Shown piece after piece: positions 22,337 through 33,479 of a stretch of 64,000 bases of DNA; position 1 is the stretch's first letter, and every line of letters begins with the position of its first letter. Location: NCBI GenBank assembly GCA_022592445.1, contig JABYQR010000196.1:1-64000 (forward strand), read 5' to 3'. Origin of the DNA: Cytidiella melzeri. Taxonomy: Eukaryota; Basidiomycota; Agaricomycetes; Polyporales; Irpicaceae. The position numbers and the translations under genes were made by a program. The notes beneath the pieces are model-generated. The model had not been told where the DNA came from. It did not search any database and worked only from the letters and a program-made list of their open reading frames with translations.

Positions 22337-23065
22337 GTGCCTAAGGACACACGTCCCCGTTTTTCTAAGAACCTCCCTGCCACTGAGCCTCAGCTCAGGA
22401 GGTCTCTTCCACCATCTTTCCTCGACGCTCTCGCTGAAAAGCGCAAGAGTGGTCAACCTCATCGCTGGTCTGACAAAGACCTGGTCACCGTTGCAAAGTA
22501 CGTGTCCAAGAAGCCGCCTGTCAAAGGCATCACCCTCACCGTCCCCTCATACAAGGAAAATCGCCAACTCCGTGCCTCTGCACGAGCATACGGAGAACGA
22601 GCAGCTGAGGAGCATGACCGCACCTTAGCTGAGCAACAGACCCACAAGCTCACCTTTGCAGAGCGACTAGCAAAGCTCCCTGCACCAACTCCCGCCCCCG
22701 CTGCACCAAAACCGGTGTTGATCAACTTTAAAAAGTTGTCACCGGTTGATCTTGTAGGCATCTTCAGGCCAAAACTTACCGCCGTCTGCACTCGCTTGCA
22801 AGCTCTCACAGAGCTTGAAGAACTCCTGAACCGCGCCAACCCCGACCACCGTCGCGCCCTGCTCCACCTCGTCAACAAGGTTAATCAGTTCCTCAACCGA
22901 GTGGACGATCTCGCACCCGTTACAGCAGACCGCGAGTGGCAGCTCCTAGATTGGGGTTGCAAAGCAATTGGGAAAATTTCTTTCAAGCAGCTTCATAAAA
23001 ACTACGATAGAGTTCTTGCGCAACTTAACGTAGTCAATAGTGATAGCTACATCGAGTGGATCTAG
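22337..23065 (+). CDS. Pre-gag ORF of element B, unknown function
   Basis: An intact 242-residue ORF starts 146 bp after the 5' LTR. It begins MPKDTRPRFSKN, is basic in its first 90 residues, has a Pro/Ala linker (about residues 115-130) and a helical C-terminal half. It shares with the D pre-gag ORF the pattern F-x-P-x2-TA-x-C-x-RL (FRPKLTAVCTRL) and, near the end, REWQLLDWGCKAIGKISF. Its stop lies just before the Gag-encoding frame. No known domain is recognised. Its conservation in two otherwise diverged elements suggests a real function in the element life cycle. Confidence 0.62.
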   Translation: MPKDTRPRFSKNLPATEPQLRRSLPPSFLDALAEKRKSGQPHRWSDKDLVTVAKYVSKKPPVKGITLTVPSYKENRQLRASARAYGERAAEEHDRTLAEQQTHKLTFAERLAKLPAPTPAPAAPKPVLINFKKLSPVDLVGIFRPKLTAVCTRLQALTELEELLNRANPDHRRALLHLVNKVNQFLNRVDDLAPVTADREWQLLDWGCKAIGKISFKQLHKNYDRVLAQLNVVNSDSYIEWI

Positions 23066-23298
23066 ACAGTCCACAGTTTTTGCCCACCACGTCTTGCAAT
23101 AATTGTATACATTTCTTTGACTCCAATCTAGTCACCAACAACCACTTCTACGAAGGTCAATTCTACGAGTGTGACGACCAACCCTGTCCAAATCGGTACA
23201 CTCAGGCAGACTCCACCGAAGCCGTCAACAACGAGTACTACTCTGAGCATTATCAGACACCAAACGAAGAAAATCTACTCCTAATCACAGCACCAGAC

Positions 23299-24549
23299 AT
23301 GGACCAAAACCAGCAGAACGCTGCTCCCGACGCCGCCCCAGCTGCCGCTGCCAACCTGAGTGCTCAGGACATCCTCAACATGTTCGGGGTCCTGACACAA
23401 AGGATGGTGGATCTCACAAATCAGGTGGCTGCCTTGGCAGCTGTTCAGGCACCAGCCCTCGCCGCGGCCACGCACACATCCCGAGAACGGAGTATTGTCG
23501 AGAAGCCGGTCTCCTTCAAGGGGAAAACATCGTCGGAAGCTAGGCTCTTCCGCCACGCGTTCATAGTCTGGGCGCAAAATCAAGGAAAAGCGTTTTTCCA
23601 GCAAGACGCACAAGGCCAGGTCCGGGTGGACAACAATGGCTCAAGGATCTTTGAGCCTCACAAACTCATCACCAGCGCCCTGTCGTTCATGCAGGACGAC
23701 ACTGCCGACTGGGCTCCCCCTCATATTGAGGAGCTGGCCAGTAGCAAACCAGCTTTTGGCAACAGCTGGGATACGTTTATCGAGGCTTTCAAGACCAAAT
23801 TTGAGCCAATAGACGCTGTCATGGAGGCTAAGACAAAAATAGCCAACATGAAGCAAGGCAACAAGACCTTTGCCGCCCACATCTCTGAGTTTGAGACTTG
23901 GGCCCCTCGCACTGGATGGAGCCAGCAGGACCTCTTCGATCGTCTCAAGTCGAGCTTGAGCACTGAGTACTTGCAACGTGTCTCGTACTTCCAAACCCGC
24001 GCCACTACCTACGACGCACTCAAAGATCAGTGTAAGGTGGTCGATGCACAGCTTGCTGACCTCTGCAACAGCACAGGCAAGGTTATGGTGGACAGCTCGT
24101 CGGGACACGGCAAGTCCCACCAGCAAGCATTCCGTGATCCCAATGCCATGGAGATTGACACATCCCGCTTCTCTGCCTCGTTCGACTCGCTCTTTGCGGG
24201 TCTGGGCAAACAGGAGATCTTCCAGAAATGGAAGAAGGAGATGAGCAAGCGGTGCTCGGTTTGTGGATCTGAGAGTCACAAGAAGAGGGACTCGTAGCAC
24301 CCAGATGACCCGGTCTGCAACCACTGCGGTGGTACCGGTCACTGGGGGGCAGTTTGCCTGAAACGGCTTCAAGGCGTCCCTAAGGGACAAAAGGTTGCTG
24401 CTACCTTGTCGACCTCGTCGACTACTACCCCGGTGAAGCAAGACGCATCCAATGACAAGGATGCTAAGATTGCGGCACTCAAGGACATGCTTGACATCCA
24501 AAAGAAGAAAATGGATGAGATGGCAGCCAAAATCAATGCGGTTTTTTGA
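23299..24549 (+). pseudogene. Gag of element B
   Basis: The likely start is the ATG at 23299 (MDQNQQNAAP), though the frame is open from 23056. An Ala-rich N-terminus is followed by a capsid-like region (KPVSFKGKTSSEARLF ... WDTFIEAFKTKFEPID) and two zinc knuckles. The first (CSVCGSESHKKRDS) has lost its last Cys and is followed by a TAG at 24295. The second (CNHCGGTGHWGAVC) is a perfect CCHC. The frame ends in a Lys-rich coil at TGA 24547-24549, overlapping the start of pol. Confidence 0.88.
24541..24549 (+). promoter_or_regulatory. Candidate -1 frameshift site at the gag/pol junction of B
   Basis: Gag ends GTT TTT TGA, and the pol frame is -1 relative to gag through this T6 run. A ribosome slipping back one base at the run would avoid the TGA and enter protease. 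It is not a canonical X-XXY-YYZ heptamer, so this is an inference from position and the homopolymer. Confidence 0.4.
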
Positions 24550-25939
24550 AGCGGACTCGTGACACAGCCGCAGCTGCGAGTCCCCCAGATACCCTGTCCT
24601 TGCCTCCTTTGTCGTCCTCGTCTCCTGCCTTGTCTTCCTCGTGTACAACGTCTACTCCATGCCCGTTGTCTACTATCTCCTCGTGTACTATATCGTCGCT
24701 AGATCGGTTATCGTCTCATTTCCGTGTACATGTACTAGTTAAAGGTCTGAATAGAAGCATTTGCGTTCCTGCTATGATCGATTCAGGAGCTACGGCTTTA
24801 TTCATCAGTCACCAGTTCGTCAAGAAGCATAAGATTATTCAGCACCCGCTCGAAAGGGTCATCTCATTGCATAACATTGACAGAACTAAGAATAAAGCTG
24901 GCGGATTAACGCACTTCGTTCGCCTTACACTCACAGTCGGAGATCACATGGAAAAGGCAGAGTTTCTCGTCACGGACTTAGGTCCAGAAGACGTCATTCT
25001 TGGGCTACCATGGCTCAAGCGCGTAAACCCTACCGTTAACTGGGAAAAAGGAGAAATGACAATTCCGAGCGGCTCGGAAGAATCTCCTAATGAACCTTTC
25101 CAGAAAGTTGACGGTAACCGCAAAGAACGTAGACAGTGGGTCAAAGCCAGTATTATTCAAGACACCACTGACAAAGTCTGGTGTATGGCCGGCTTCACCT
25201 ACTCTACTAAGCTTGCTGCCGAAGCAAACGAAGCTAAAGCTCAGTGCTCCTTCGAAGACATCGTTCCATCAGAGTACCACAGACACGCTAAAGTCTTCTC
25301 TGAGGAAGAGTCTAATCGGCTACCCCAGCATCAGCCCTGGGACCATTCGATTGATCTCAAACCAGACGCTCCTGAGACTATCAAATCAAAAGTTTATCCT
25401 ATGCCCCTGAATGAACAAGCCGAGCTTGACAAATTCATCCAGGAGAACCTATCCAAAGGTTACATCACGCCTTCTAAGTCTCCGATGCCTTCTCCAGTTT
25501 TCTTCATTAAAAAGAAGGATAACAAACTCCGACTTATTCAGGATTACAGAAAACTCAACGACATCACTGTGAAGAACCTCTACCCTCTACCGCTTGCCAC
25601 CGACATCATCAACAAGCTCAAGGGTGCAAAGATCTTCACAAAATTCGATGTTCGTTGGGGGTATCACAATGTCCAAATCAAAGAAGGAGATGAGTACAAA
25701 GCGGCGTTCGTTACCAACCGAGGACTCTTCAAACCTAAAGTCATGTTCTTCGGTCTCACGAACTCACCCGCTACCTTCCAAGCTCTGATGGACAACATCT
25801 TTGCTGACCTCGTCGCCGAGGGCAAGGTGGCTGTCTATCTAGATGACATCTTGATCTGGAGCAACAACCTGACAGAGCACCGCAAGGTTGTGCATGAAGT
25901 CCTCGAGCAACTTCAACAACACGACCTTTACCTTCAGCC
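24546..25939 (+). pseudogene. Protease and reverse transcriptase (N-terminal part) of element B
   Basis: After a Ser/Pro-rich linker the protease shows MIDSGATALFISHQF (catalytic DSG, near 24780) and VILGLPWLKRVNPTVNW. RT follows with FFIKKKDNKLRLIQDYRKLN, TKFDVRWGYHNVQI and an intact VYLDDILIWSN active site near 25835. The frame is cut at DLYLQP by the solo LTR at 25940; the codons beyond, to 26015, belong to the LTR. This RT is the best preserved in the window and would be complete if the LTR were absent. Confidence 0.92.
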
Positions 25940-26628
25940 TGACACGGAGACAGGGCTCAACGTGACAGACAGGGACACGGTGTGGATGACGACGAGGAGG
26001 TGGTGGCAGGCGTGAAGCACAATGCGTTCACCAGCTATCAAACTTATACAGAAAGCTAGCCCAGTAAAGACCAAGAGGTCGAGATGGGGGCTAGGAGCGT
26101 ACATGCAGCAGTATATATAGACTTCAGGGACCTGCGCACAGACCATGTTGAGGGCAGGCTTTGCAAGAAGCCATGTGAACGAAGAACAAAAGAACTACCT
26201 AAAGGAGAACGATAGCTATTGTCTAGACCTTGCTAAGAACTCTACCCGTGAGAGAATCTATCTAAAAGGAGACCAACTATTGTATTCCATTCCCACACCT
26301 GTGAGAACATCCTTCCATAAAGAGAACAATAGGGAAAGAACAATAAGGAGCCCATGTGGATGGTATCTATGATGTCAAACCCTAGCTATGGGCTGAGCCA
26401 TGTGTCTGTAGCCATGTGGTCTTACTTAAGCTAAGTCACATGCCAGTGTGACGTAGTAGCAAGTAATGTGACCGTGTGGAGCATCTAAGCCACGTGATAC
26501 GGGCGCTTAATAGACGTGTAAAGGAGTTTGTGCAGAGAAGGTTGCAACTGAGCTGCAGCCCGGAGTTTTATAGATAAAAACAAGAGGTAAATTGCGAAAA
26601 TTAAGGGCTAGTCAGGCCATCCATGACA
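25940..26628 (-). repeat. Solo LTR, family B, inside RT of element B (reverse)
   Basis: 689 bp, starting TGACACGGAGAC and ending CATGACA, with TSD CAGCC at 25935-25939 and 26629-26633. The RT reading DLYLQP resumes as QPEKCEFEK. A family member has therefore landed within a copy of the same family. Confidence 0.95.
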
Positions 26629-29046
26629 CAGCCGGAAAAGTGTGAGTTTGAGAAATCTGAGATCGAGTACCTTGGGTTGATCATTCGCGCCGGCGAAGTA
26701 GCTATGGACCCTGTCAAAGTCCAAGCAGTTTCTACGTGGCCTACACCCAAGAACCTCAAAGAAGTTAGAGGATTCATCGGGTTTGCCAACTTCTACCGCC
26801 GCTTCATTCAAGACTTCTCAAAGCACGCACAGCCTCTACACGACCTGACTAAAAAGGATGTACCGTTTGTCTGGGGTCCAGCACAGCAGACTGCCTTCAC
26901 GTTGCTAAAGAAGGCCTTTACCACTAAGCCTATCCTGGCAGTCTGGGACCCTGAACTCCCTACACGTCTAGAAGTCGATGCCTCGGGCTATGCGACCGGT
27001 GGAATCATCTCCCAGAAATCGAAGGAAGATGGATTCTACCACCCTATTGCCTACCGGTCTGCATCTATGACTGAAGCAGAACGTAACTACGAAATCTTTG
27101 ATCGGGAGATGTTAGCCATCACCGAAGCTCTCAAAGATTGGCGCCACTACCTTGAGGGGCTCAAGGAACCGTTTGAGATCTGGACAGATCACGCAAACCT
27201 GCAGTACTGGAAGACTGCGCAACACCTCACTTGACGTCAAGCACGTTGGTCATTACTTTTGGCTGACTTCGACTTCGTATTGGTACACAAGCCCGGTAGT
27301 ACCATGATACACGCTGATCCTCTCTCTCGTCTTCACTCACACGCTGTCACGGACAAAGAAGACAACAAGGATCAGGTGGTACTGAAACCGGAACATTTCC
27401 GCATCCTCGCTACCAGTGCACTTGCCACTGCTTCTCCGCTCGAATCAAAGATCCGAGAATGCACGGAACAAGAAGCAGAAGTCGCACAAGCTCTTGCTAC
27501 CCTTCGAAAGAAGGGTCCGCGCAAACTTGTCGGCGGTTTACTCGAATGGGAAGAGAGTGACGGACTCATCTACTACAAGGGAAAACTCTACAACCCTAAC
27601 AACAAAGAGCTCCGTCACAAAATCGTCAAATCTTGCCATGACACACCCGCGGCTGGTCATCCAGGCAAACACGGCACCATAGAGCTAGTCTCACGACACT
27701 ATTGGTGGCCAAAGATGAATGCCTTTGTCGAGACTTACGTACTAGGTTGTGATCGTTGTCAACGCTACAAGTCAGCTCCACACCCTAAAGCAGTACTACA
27801 GCCTCAGGAAACTCCGGCCGGACCTTGGGAACACGTCGGAGTAGATCTCATCACTCAGCTGCCACCCACTAAGGGATTTGATTCGATTGCGGTCTACGTC
27901 GACCATTACTCCGATCAAACGCACATCATCCCTACTACTACTAAGGTTAACGCTGAGGGGATTGCCGATCTACATTACAAAGAAGTATTCCGACTTCACG
28001 GCATTCCCAAGAAGGTGTTCTCTGACCGAGGACCCCAGTTTGCAGTGCGCTTCATACATGCGCTCTATCACCGCTTAGGCATAGAGACTGGTTTTACGAC
28101 CGCCTATCATCCGCAAGGAAATGGCAAAGTCGAACGCAAAAACCAGGATATCGAACAGTACCTGCGTCTATTCTGTCAGCAACAACAAGACGACTGGGTC
28201 AATCATCTGCCGGCGGCTGAGTTTGCACTCAACTCGCGAGTACATGTGGGTAATTCACAAACACCGTTTGAGGTCATCTACGGATATTGCCCCAACTTCA
28301 CTATGCCAGTTGGCAAGCGAAGCAATATCCCTTCACTCGATGAGCGCCTTGATAATATGGCTCGAGTACGAAAGGAGACCGAAGCAGCTCTTCGTCTAAG
28401 CAAAGAAAAGATGAAGCAACTCTACGAGTCTGAGAAGCATTCTCCACGCATCTTCCAAGTAGGGGACATGGTCTGGCTAAACGCTAAGAACATCCAGATC
28501 CACCAGGCTACCCCTAAACTTGGTCCTCGACAACTCGGCCCGTACAAGGTCATCGAACGCATTGGCAATCTTGATTACAAACTCGATCTACCCAGCTATC
28601 TCTGAATCCACCCTGTCTTCCATATCAATCATCTAAGTCCCTGGCACGACAACGGCAAAGATGTACCTCCACCTCCTGATCCTATCGTCATAGAAGGAGA
28701 AGAACAGTATGTCGTCGAAAAGGTGCTAGACAGCAGGCTACACAGACACTGGAAGAAATTGCAATTCCTTGTCAAATGGGAAGGGTATTCAGACGGACAC
28801 AATAGCTGGGAACCAGTAGAAAACCTCGAGAATAGTCAAGAAGCAATTGACGACTTCTACAAAGCAAACCCCGGAGTGCCCCGGGTCATCAAAGCTTCAC
28901 TCTTCGCGGATCTCCGCTCACACTTTCGGGAATTCAATACCCAGACCGACCCTGCTTTCCTTCGCACGATCTATCCATCTACATACGATCTTAGCTGGGA
29001 TGAAGGCAAACACATTGGTCTGGATATCTCAAGAACATCACACTGA
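26629..29046 (+). pseudogene. RT end, RNase H, integrase and chromodomain of element B
   Basis: The frame continues EKCEFEKSEIEYLGLII, RNase H (LEVDASGYATGGIISQ ... EIWTDHANLQYW), then a TGA at 27233 where Arg is expected before RQARW. The integrase has an HHCC finger (CHDTPAAGHPGKHGT ... CDRCQRYK), the catalytic set GVDLITQLP, FSDRGPQFA, GNGKVERKNQ, and a second TGA near 28602 before IHPVFH. The chromodomain is near 28760 (FLVKWEGYSDGHNSWEPVEN). Both stops fit CGA to TGA. The protein ends at 29044, 165 bp before the 3' LTR. Confidence 0.92.
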
Positions 29047-29211
29047 CGGGTAACGTCGAGTCAACAACACCAGAAGGGGAGAAACTTCCTAGCATCCTTC
29101 TGACTAGACAATCGGGGCAATTCTGCTGAATCCCTGTAGACGGGTAGAAGACCTCTATCACCACAGCACAGTGATGCTTCGCGAGGACGCTCGATTTTAG
29201 GAGGGGGGTAA

Positions 29212-29899
29212 TGTCATGGATGGCCTGACTAGCCCTTAATTTCCGCAATTTACCTCTTGTTTTTATCTATAAAACTCCGGGCTGCAGCTCAGTTGCAACC
29301 TTTCCTACATAAACTCCTTTGCACGTCTATTAAGCGCCCGTATCACGTGGCTTAGATGCTCCACACGGTCACATTACTTGCTACTACGTCACACTGGCAT
29401 GTGACTTAGCTTAAGTAAGACCACATGGCTACAGACACATGGCTCAGCCCATAGCTAGGGTTTGACGTCATAGATACCATCCACATGGGCTCCTTATTTT
29501 TCTTTCCCTATAGTTCTCTTTATGGAAGGATGTTGTCACAGGTGTGGGAATGGAATACAATAGTTGGTCTCCTTTTACATAGATTCTCCCACGAGTAGAG
29601 TTTTTGGCAACGTCTAGACAATAGCTATTGTTCTCCTTTAGGTAGTTCTTTTGTTCTTCGTTCACACGGCTTCTTGCAAAGCCTGCCCTTAACATGGTCT
29701 GTGCGCAGGTCCCTGAAGTTTATATAAGCAGCTGCATGTACGCTCCTAGCCCCCATCTCGACCTCTTGGTCTTTACTGGGCTAGACATCTGCATAAGGTT
29801 TATAGCTGGTGAGAGTATTGAGCTTCACGCCTACCACCACCACTTCGTCGTCATCCACTTCGTGTCCCTGTTTGTCACGCGAGCCTTGTCTCCGTGTCA
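29212..29899 (+). repeat. 3' LTR of element B
   Basis: 688 bp, immediately after AGGAGGGGGGTAA. It ends CTCCGTGTCA and is followed by the TSD CTTCA. Confidence 0.95.
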
Positions 29900-29904
29900 C
29901 TTCA

Positions 29905-30224
29905 AGTCCTCTTGTCTAGCTCTTATAACAAGCTGTCTGACACCAGACTCCACTATCGCCTGTGGGGAGGCACACTTTCATCATGTTGGCATAATGCCAA
30001 CCCCTGCTCTGATCAGCTCTAGCAGCGTCGGGCGAGAGGGTGATTCAAGTTGTGCGCATCAAGGCAAAGCCTAGACACGACTACCACTTAGAGCCTATGG
30101 TTCGGCAACCTCTATTTCTAGAAAATTTGTAGAGGGGCCCACGCACAGGCACAAGACTTAAAGGAAAGGGGAAAGAAACCTCCAGCACGTCCAGAGATGT
30201 GAGGGAGTAGGGGCAGTCTTACCC
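29905..30224 (-). other. Probable remaining 5' leader of element D
   Basis: By the TSD of element B this continues the sequence at 21518. Non-coding; no LTR or gene is seen in it. Confidence 0.45.
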
Positions 30225-30359
30225 AAATGTAACAGTTGGTTACTACTCACCAGATAAGTGTTAGACTTGAGGGGGAGATAATGAGATAGAGAGTAAGAGG
30301 TGTGGTGAGCGAAGTACTGGGGAGTACAGAGTAGTCCTTTATCAACAGAGTGGATAAGA
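30225..30359 (+). repeat. Second copy of the 12945-13080 segment
   Basis: It is nearly identical to 12945-13080, including ACTTGAGGGGGAGA, and ends GTGGATAAGA where the Helitron begins. Both copies stop at the same base although different elements follow. Confidence 0.7.
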
Positions 30360-30526
30360 CTAGCGTTAGCAGGGCCGGCAAGCGGCAAGTACAATTCCTG
30401 AAGACTTGATACATTTCCCACAATATCATGAATATCAATAAATCAGAATTCAATATCACGCAGGTTATACATTTCTCGCAATATCATAGATATTAATAAA
30501 TTAGACGTCATTATTGCACAGGTATC

Positions 30527-31360
30527 TTAAACATCACAAGATGTGCAAATTGCTACAATACTGGTCCAACTGTGTTTTGCTGTTGCCAACATGTTGCAGC
30601 TTACACCATTCATGTTTTCATCATATTCAGTATGTCTACCTGTACTTATACCATCATGGAACCACAGATCTCCGTTATCACTGACTATACAAGATGTATA
30701 GTGATTATTTCCATAGTAAATGATGCCACGCAGTTTGTAATTGTATCCACTAACGTTTATAACATGTTGGAACCTGACTACCGGTTCTTCCTATATACAC
30801 ATTGCAATGAACGGTGGTGCATGATCAAATTTGTATATATTCTCCATTACGCTGTGACAGTCACTGCATTTCTTTCCAGACTTTCTTCTCAATAGAGCTG
30901 TCATCCATGCAAATGTAAATTGAGCATTACATGTTCCTGCTCGTTTTGCTTTATTTCTCCATGCAGAATTTGTACATCGCCACATTAGAGAGTTGGAAAA
31001 TAAACTAGAAGATTTGTCATTTCGACATACAATGCAGTACACAGTTTTGACAATATGGCTAACATCAGGTTTGAGTAGAAATTCATATAATTCTCTAACA
31101 TTATTGCCTGTTGTACTGATTGAGAACACACTTGGATCTTTACAATGAAATGCAAGCTGTATACGGTCTCGAGTTTCATCTATATTATCTGAGTCAAGAT
31201 CTACACCTTCAAACATGTCACAAAATATTTTTAAATATTCATTTGTTGTTGATGTCAATTTACACCATTCTTCTGGTGTATGCCTCATAATGCTCAATAT
31301 CATAGTGAACATACTATCAAATGCACAGCTATATGTTTGACCATTCCATACAAAACCCAT
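30527..31360 (-). pseudogene. C19 (ubiquitin-specific protease)-like domain of Helitron 1
   Basis: It starts GFVWNGQTYSCAFDSMFT, resembling the USP Cys box (catalytic Cys in a small-x-Cys-(Y/F)-x-S context). Two CxxC pairs follow (CIVC, CSDC), as in USP zinc ribbons. The C-terminal part reads KLRGIIYYGNNHYTSCIV and DLWFHDG, matching the USP His box (L-x-G-(V/I)-(V/I)-...-HYT) and the Trp-containing third box. A TAG near 30790 and the stop before the start separate it from the helicase. Copy 2 shows that helicase and peptidase were once one protein. Activity is unproven. Confidence 0.7.
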
Positions 31361-32769
31361 GGGGCCATTGAGTACAGGTATACGGTCATTGATATTTGTT
31401 TTTCTGCCATTTACATGGCTGGGTGGAACTTTCCTGATGTTCAGTTACTTTCTGTCTACGCTGTTTATTGATACGAACACCTTTTAGCCTACTCAGTTGA
31501 TTGATCTGTACAGTACCCTGAACAGGAATATATCGCACGGTGTCGGTATTGACTCCCAACGGTTTTTTCTTGCTAGTCTTAGGTTTAGATGTGGATTGTT
31601 TTGTCAGTCTTTTCTTTTTGTCAAGTACTTGCCATTCTGCTTCTTGGAATGGATCACCAATATTATAGGTGTTGATTAAACCCCATTGTAACGGACTAGG
31701 CATTGTTCTAGGAACATAGTCACTTCCTCTTGCATATCTACATGATGATATTAGATGGCTCCGTGTTGTACCATCTACACCCTTGGGTAATTTGTTTTTG
31801 AAATGCAATCTTGTAAGCTCATCTAGCAATGCTAACTCTTGGAACTCCTGTCCCAAATATCCAGACAATCTCCCAGTCATGTGTTTATCTGAGAAATCTT
31901 GAGCAATAATAGTACCCTGATATGTTGAACCTCTTGATAAGCAAGTGTACATAGACTGGTGACTGCGACAATTGTGTATGTCAACAACATTGTACCTCCT
32001 TGTCTGACCTTGGGATGTGTAGTCCATCATGCCTAACTTTACTATTACTGTACACGGTTTATAGTTCTTTGCATGCCATCAGGATGCTGACAATCACATT
32101 TATAGGTTCTGCTGTGACAGGCACCACATCAGGTTCCAATCCATCTAGTTTGATTGGTATTGGTGGTGAAGTTAGCTTTACAAACAACACATCTAATGTG
32201 CTGTGATTTGCGTCTATAGGCTGAGATTCCCACCCAACTACAACACCTTCTGCTCCATTAGTCACACCACACTCTGTTGCTTTGTTCTTCTTAATCATAA
32301 TAGGCATTCCTATACAAGTACCTAATTTGCCAGGATGGTTTCCAGTATTTCTTGAAGGCAATGACCAAAACACAGCTTGATCTTGTGGACAAAGGCAGTC
32401 AGTATTCCATGATGGATCTGCTTTTGTTTTACGGATCTTGGTAAAAAGCTTTGTCTCATCATTGTTGGAGCTATAACAATCTACAGAGTAAAACTAACTC
32501 AGAGTTTGATGGGCCTCTTGCGAGAATCGTTCTGCGCCTCTGTCATTGAATGTATCTCTACTTGCATTGTAAGATGTTATAGTTGACACGTTACGGAACA
32601 CAGTATTGGACCACTTTTGTCAATTTTTTGAAATACCAGCTATTCTAGTTTGCAGAAAAGTAATATCTTCTTTGGTACAAGACTTGTACCTTAAGTTTTC
32701 TAGCAAAATGCAGAACTTTGCATCTTCATCTGTCTGTGAATTTTGTCTCATGTTGGTGCGTAAGATGAC

Positions 32770-33479
32770 TGACATGGATAGTCCAACAGACTGGATTTTT
32801 CCAACATTATCACAAGTTGACAGCCTTAGGCGCCTATCTAGAGCGCTTATTTTCAGGCTAGGAGTGTTACCAGACCTAACCCTAACCCGGGTCACGTGAC
32901 ATCCTGCCTTATTTATCAATAGTCCAGACCCAAACCCTAGACTCAGTCTGGAGCAGTTCCAGATCAACCTAGGCTATTGTTCTATTGTTCTTCTTCCATT
33001 GATAGGGATTCCCCAGGGATTCCCCCAGGTTTTATTGTTCTATTGTTCCATTGTTCTATTGTTATAACTTTATTGTTCTATGTACCCTGGTCCTTGACAG
33101 TTACTCAGGTCCTTGACAGTTACCCTGGTCCCTTATTGTTCTACAGTTACTCCAGCCCCACAGTTACTCCAGTCCCTAGTGTGGGAACTTGTGCACAGAC
33201 CACCCAGCCACAGTATATATAGTAGCCCTCACCCTCCCTAGCTCTGCATCTTGACCTCTCTGTCATTTGCACTGCTAGGTGAGTTACTGCATGTAACTTA
33301 GTGTCATACCTTATTAACTCTGTCATTTGCACTGCTAGTATCCGGCCTCTGTGCCTGCTTGCCTGCTCATCATCGACTCTGACCTTGTTGTCGTCGTTGG
33401 AGATCCCTTTCCTTTTCCACCATCATCCATTCCACCCTTGTTTAGGGTTTAGCAGTATAGCAGCAGTCGATCCACGACA
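32770..33479 (+). repeat. Solo LTR, family F, in the Helitron helicase
   Basis: 710 bp, TGACATGGATAG to CCACGACA, TSD ATGAC at 32765-32769 and 33480-33484. Helicase sequence continues on both sides. It carries TTAGGG-type repeats beside GTCACGTGAC, runs of TATTGTTC and a TATATATAG box. Confidence 0.95.

Larger units (their letters stand above)
21519..29899 (+). mobile_element. Ty3/gypsy chromovirus-like retrotransposon, element B (full length)
   Basis: Both LTRs are present (TGTCATGGATGG to CTCCGTGTCA), with TSD CTTCA at 21514-21518 and 29900-29904. Order: pre-gag ORF, gag, protease, RT, RNase H, integrase, chromodomain, polypurine tract (29199-29211). The LTRs differ at about a dozen sites plus a short deletion, so the insertion is fairly recent compared with A. 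It is inactive: a stop in gag (24295), TGA in RNase H (27233) and integrase (about 28602), and a solo LTR within RT. It is the parent family of the three B solo LTRs here. Confidence 0.95.
13081..30224 (-). mobile_element. Ty3/gypsy chromovirus-like retrotransposon, element D (interrupted)
   Basis: Minus-strand order: pre-gag ORF, gag, protease, RT, RNase H, integrase, chromodomain, polypurine tract, 3' LTR. It is interrupted by a reversed B solo LTR (16514-17786) and by element B (21519-29899, TSD CTTCA). Sequence from 29900 to about 30224 should be the rest of its 5' leader. No clear 5' LTR follows, so the 5' end is lost or replaced. It is dead by an altered RT active site and frameshifts. 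Confidence 0.82.

Noticed and set aside
21984..22337. Open frames in B LTRs (MVCAQVPEVYIS, MLRAGFARSHVNEEQ and relatives)
   Set aside because: They recur at every B LTR in either orientation, are interrupted in some copies and run across LTR ends; they are LTR sequence, not genes.
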